From: Capronia americana | Taxonomy: Eukaryota; Ascomycota; Eurotiomycetes; Chaetothyriales; Herpotrichiellaceae | NCBI GenBank assembly: GCA_016110215.1 | Contig: JADWQD010000003.1 | Location: 1,116,001 to 1,180,000 of the forward strand | Direction of reading: 5' to 3' | DNA: 64,000 nucleotides | In this document: piece after piece, positions 63,561 through 64,000 of the stretch | How the letters are laid out: the number at the start of each line of letters is the position of its first letter | Numbering within the stretch: position 1 is the first letter of the stretch | Program-made: the position numbers and the translations under genes | The notes under the pieces: generated by a model | The model's input: the letters and a program-made list of their open reading frames with translations, nothing else | Databases searched by the model: none | Told to the model about the DNA's origin: nothing

Positions 63561-63823
63561 CGCAGGTACGAAATCGAAAGTTTCAGGATACCCTCAATTG
63601 TGCATACATGACGTCCAGAATATGAGCCGTTCTTGCCTCTGGAACTATTACGGTCAGGCCGCGATTCCCTTCCTTGGTAAATGATGGTCTTCACCAAGAG
63701 TTCTGCAAGGTCCCAAGCCAGAATTGCTCAGAATTCCAATCCGTTACCGTTACCACCATCCTAGCGCACAGACCAACATATGGTATGGACTGCATAGCAT
63801 AGCAACCACCCCGTTCCCCCGCG
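63561..63823. other. Intergenic gap, no gene seen
   Basis: This holds the NUR1 3' flank and the leader of the partial gene at the right edge. Nothing else recognised. Confidence 0.5.
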
Positions 63824-64000
63824 ATGCCAGTCAAATATTCTGATTCTTCGGATGACTCGTCCCCTTCTCGCTCATCTCGTCTTGTTCATAGAGTCTCAAA
63901 CTCAGTGGGCTCTTTCCGTGTCAGGAAGCACACCAGATTCAAAAGCAAAGACCATTACGTCCATCCCAAAGTTCAAAGCCCGCCGCAATATAATACGAGA
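63824..64000 (+). CDS. Partial gene at right edge, 59 codons visible
   Basis: An ATG at 63824 opens a frame with no stop to the window edge. The visible residues start MPVKYSDSSDDSSPSRSSRLVHRV and are Ser/Lys/Arg-rich, with no signal peptide. I do not recognise a family. The fully open frame and its position after a pyrimidine-containing leader support a real 5' end, but the first splice site or the rest of the gene lies outside the window. Confidence 0.5.
   Translation, partial: MPVKYSDSSDDSSPSRSSRLVHRVSNSVGSFRVRKHTRFKSKDHYVHPKVQSPPQYNTR

Noticed and set aside
1..64000. CRISPR array, bacterial operon features or Shine-Dalgarno sites
   Set aside because: The window is eukaryotic (introns throughout); no regularly spaced direct repeats were seen.

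Overview
This is nuclear DNA from a filamentous ascomycete (Pezizomycotina). The genes are dense and read on both strands. They carry many short introns (48 to 127 bp) with GT(A/G)(A/T/C)G donors and AG acceptors, and many have very short first exons. The protein families are typical of mould fungi: a large GAF-type hybrid histidine kinase, NUR1, MRP51, GPI-anchored Ser/Thr-rich wall proteins, and multi-pass membrane orphans restricted to such fungi. I cannot fix the class or genus by eye. No rRNA, convincing tRNA, CRISPR array or intact transposon was seen. || Left part, about 1-33 kb, is mostly accessory. It holds an STF2-like hydrophilin whose start codon is split by an intron, a metallo-beta-lactamase-fold hydrolase, a MACPF/perforin-like protein fused to a Vps62-like module, and an oxidative cluster (FAD monooxygenase, SDR, cytochrome P450) at 10.1-15.3 kb. 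Next come a four-to-six-pass membrane orphan, a secreted PEBP-fold GPI protein, a small four-pass membrane protein, a GPI protein with two tandem six-cysteine domains, a membrane protein with a large ectodomain, and a 741-residue nuclear protein with a degenerate zinc finger. Long stretches at 7.9-10.1, 20.9-23.7 and 30.1-33.1 kb show no gene I can support. || Right part, about 33-64 kb, is mainly housekeeping. It runs: secreted PAF-acetylhydrolase-like esterase, MRP51 (mitochondrial ribosome), RPS17 (cytosolic ribosome), an ER transmembrane disulfide isomerase, NPC2-type lipid transfer protein, LigI-like amidohydrolase, aldo-keto reductase with an altered catalytic Asp, MFS drug/H+ antiporter-like transporter with an overlapping upstream ORF, a His/Pro-rich small protein, the hybrid histidine kinase, complex I NDUFA5-type subunit, complex III QCR10, a GNAT acetyltransferase, V-ATPase subunit F (VMA7), nuclear rim protein NUR1, and the start of a gene that runs off the right edge. 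|| How they fit together: the FAD monooxygenase/SDR/P450 trio looks like a small catabolic or secondary-metabolite unit (inference from family and spacing only). The amidohydrolase, aldo-keto reductase and MFS transporter (43.4-48.9 kb) could be a second small-molecule handling group. NDUFA5 and QCR10 are convergent respiratory-chain neighbours. MRP51 and RPS17 are same-strand ribosomal neighbours. All exon joins were derived by hand from splice motifs, frame and family conservation, and every spliced CDS length is a multiple of three.
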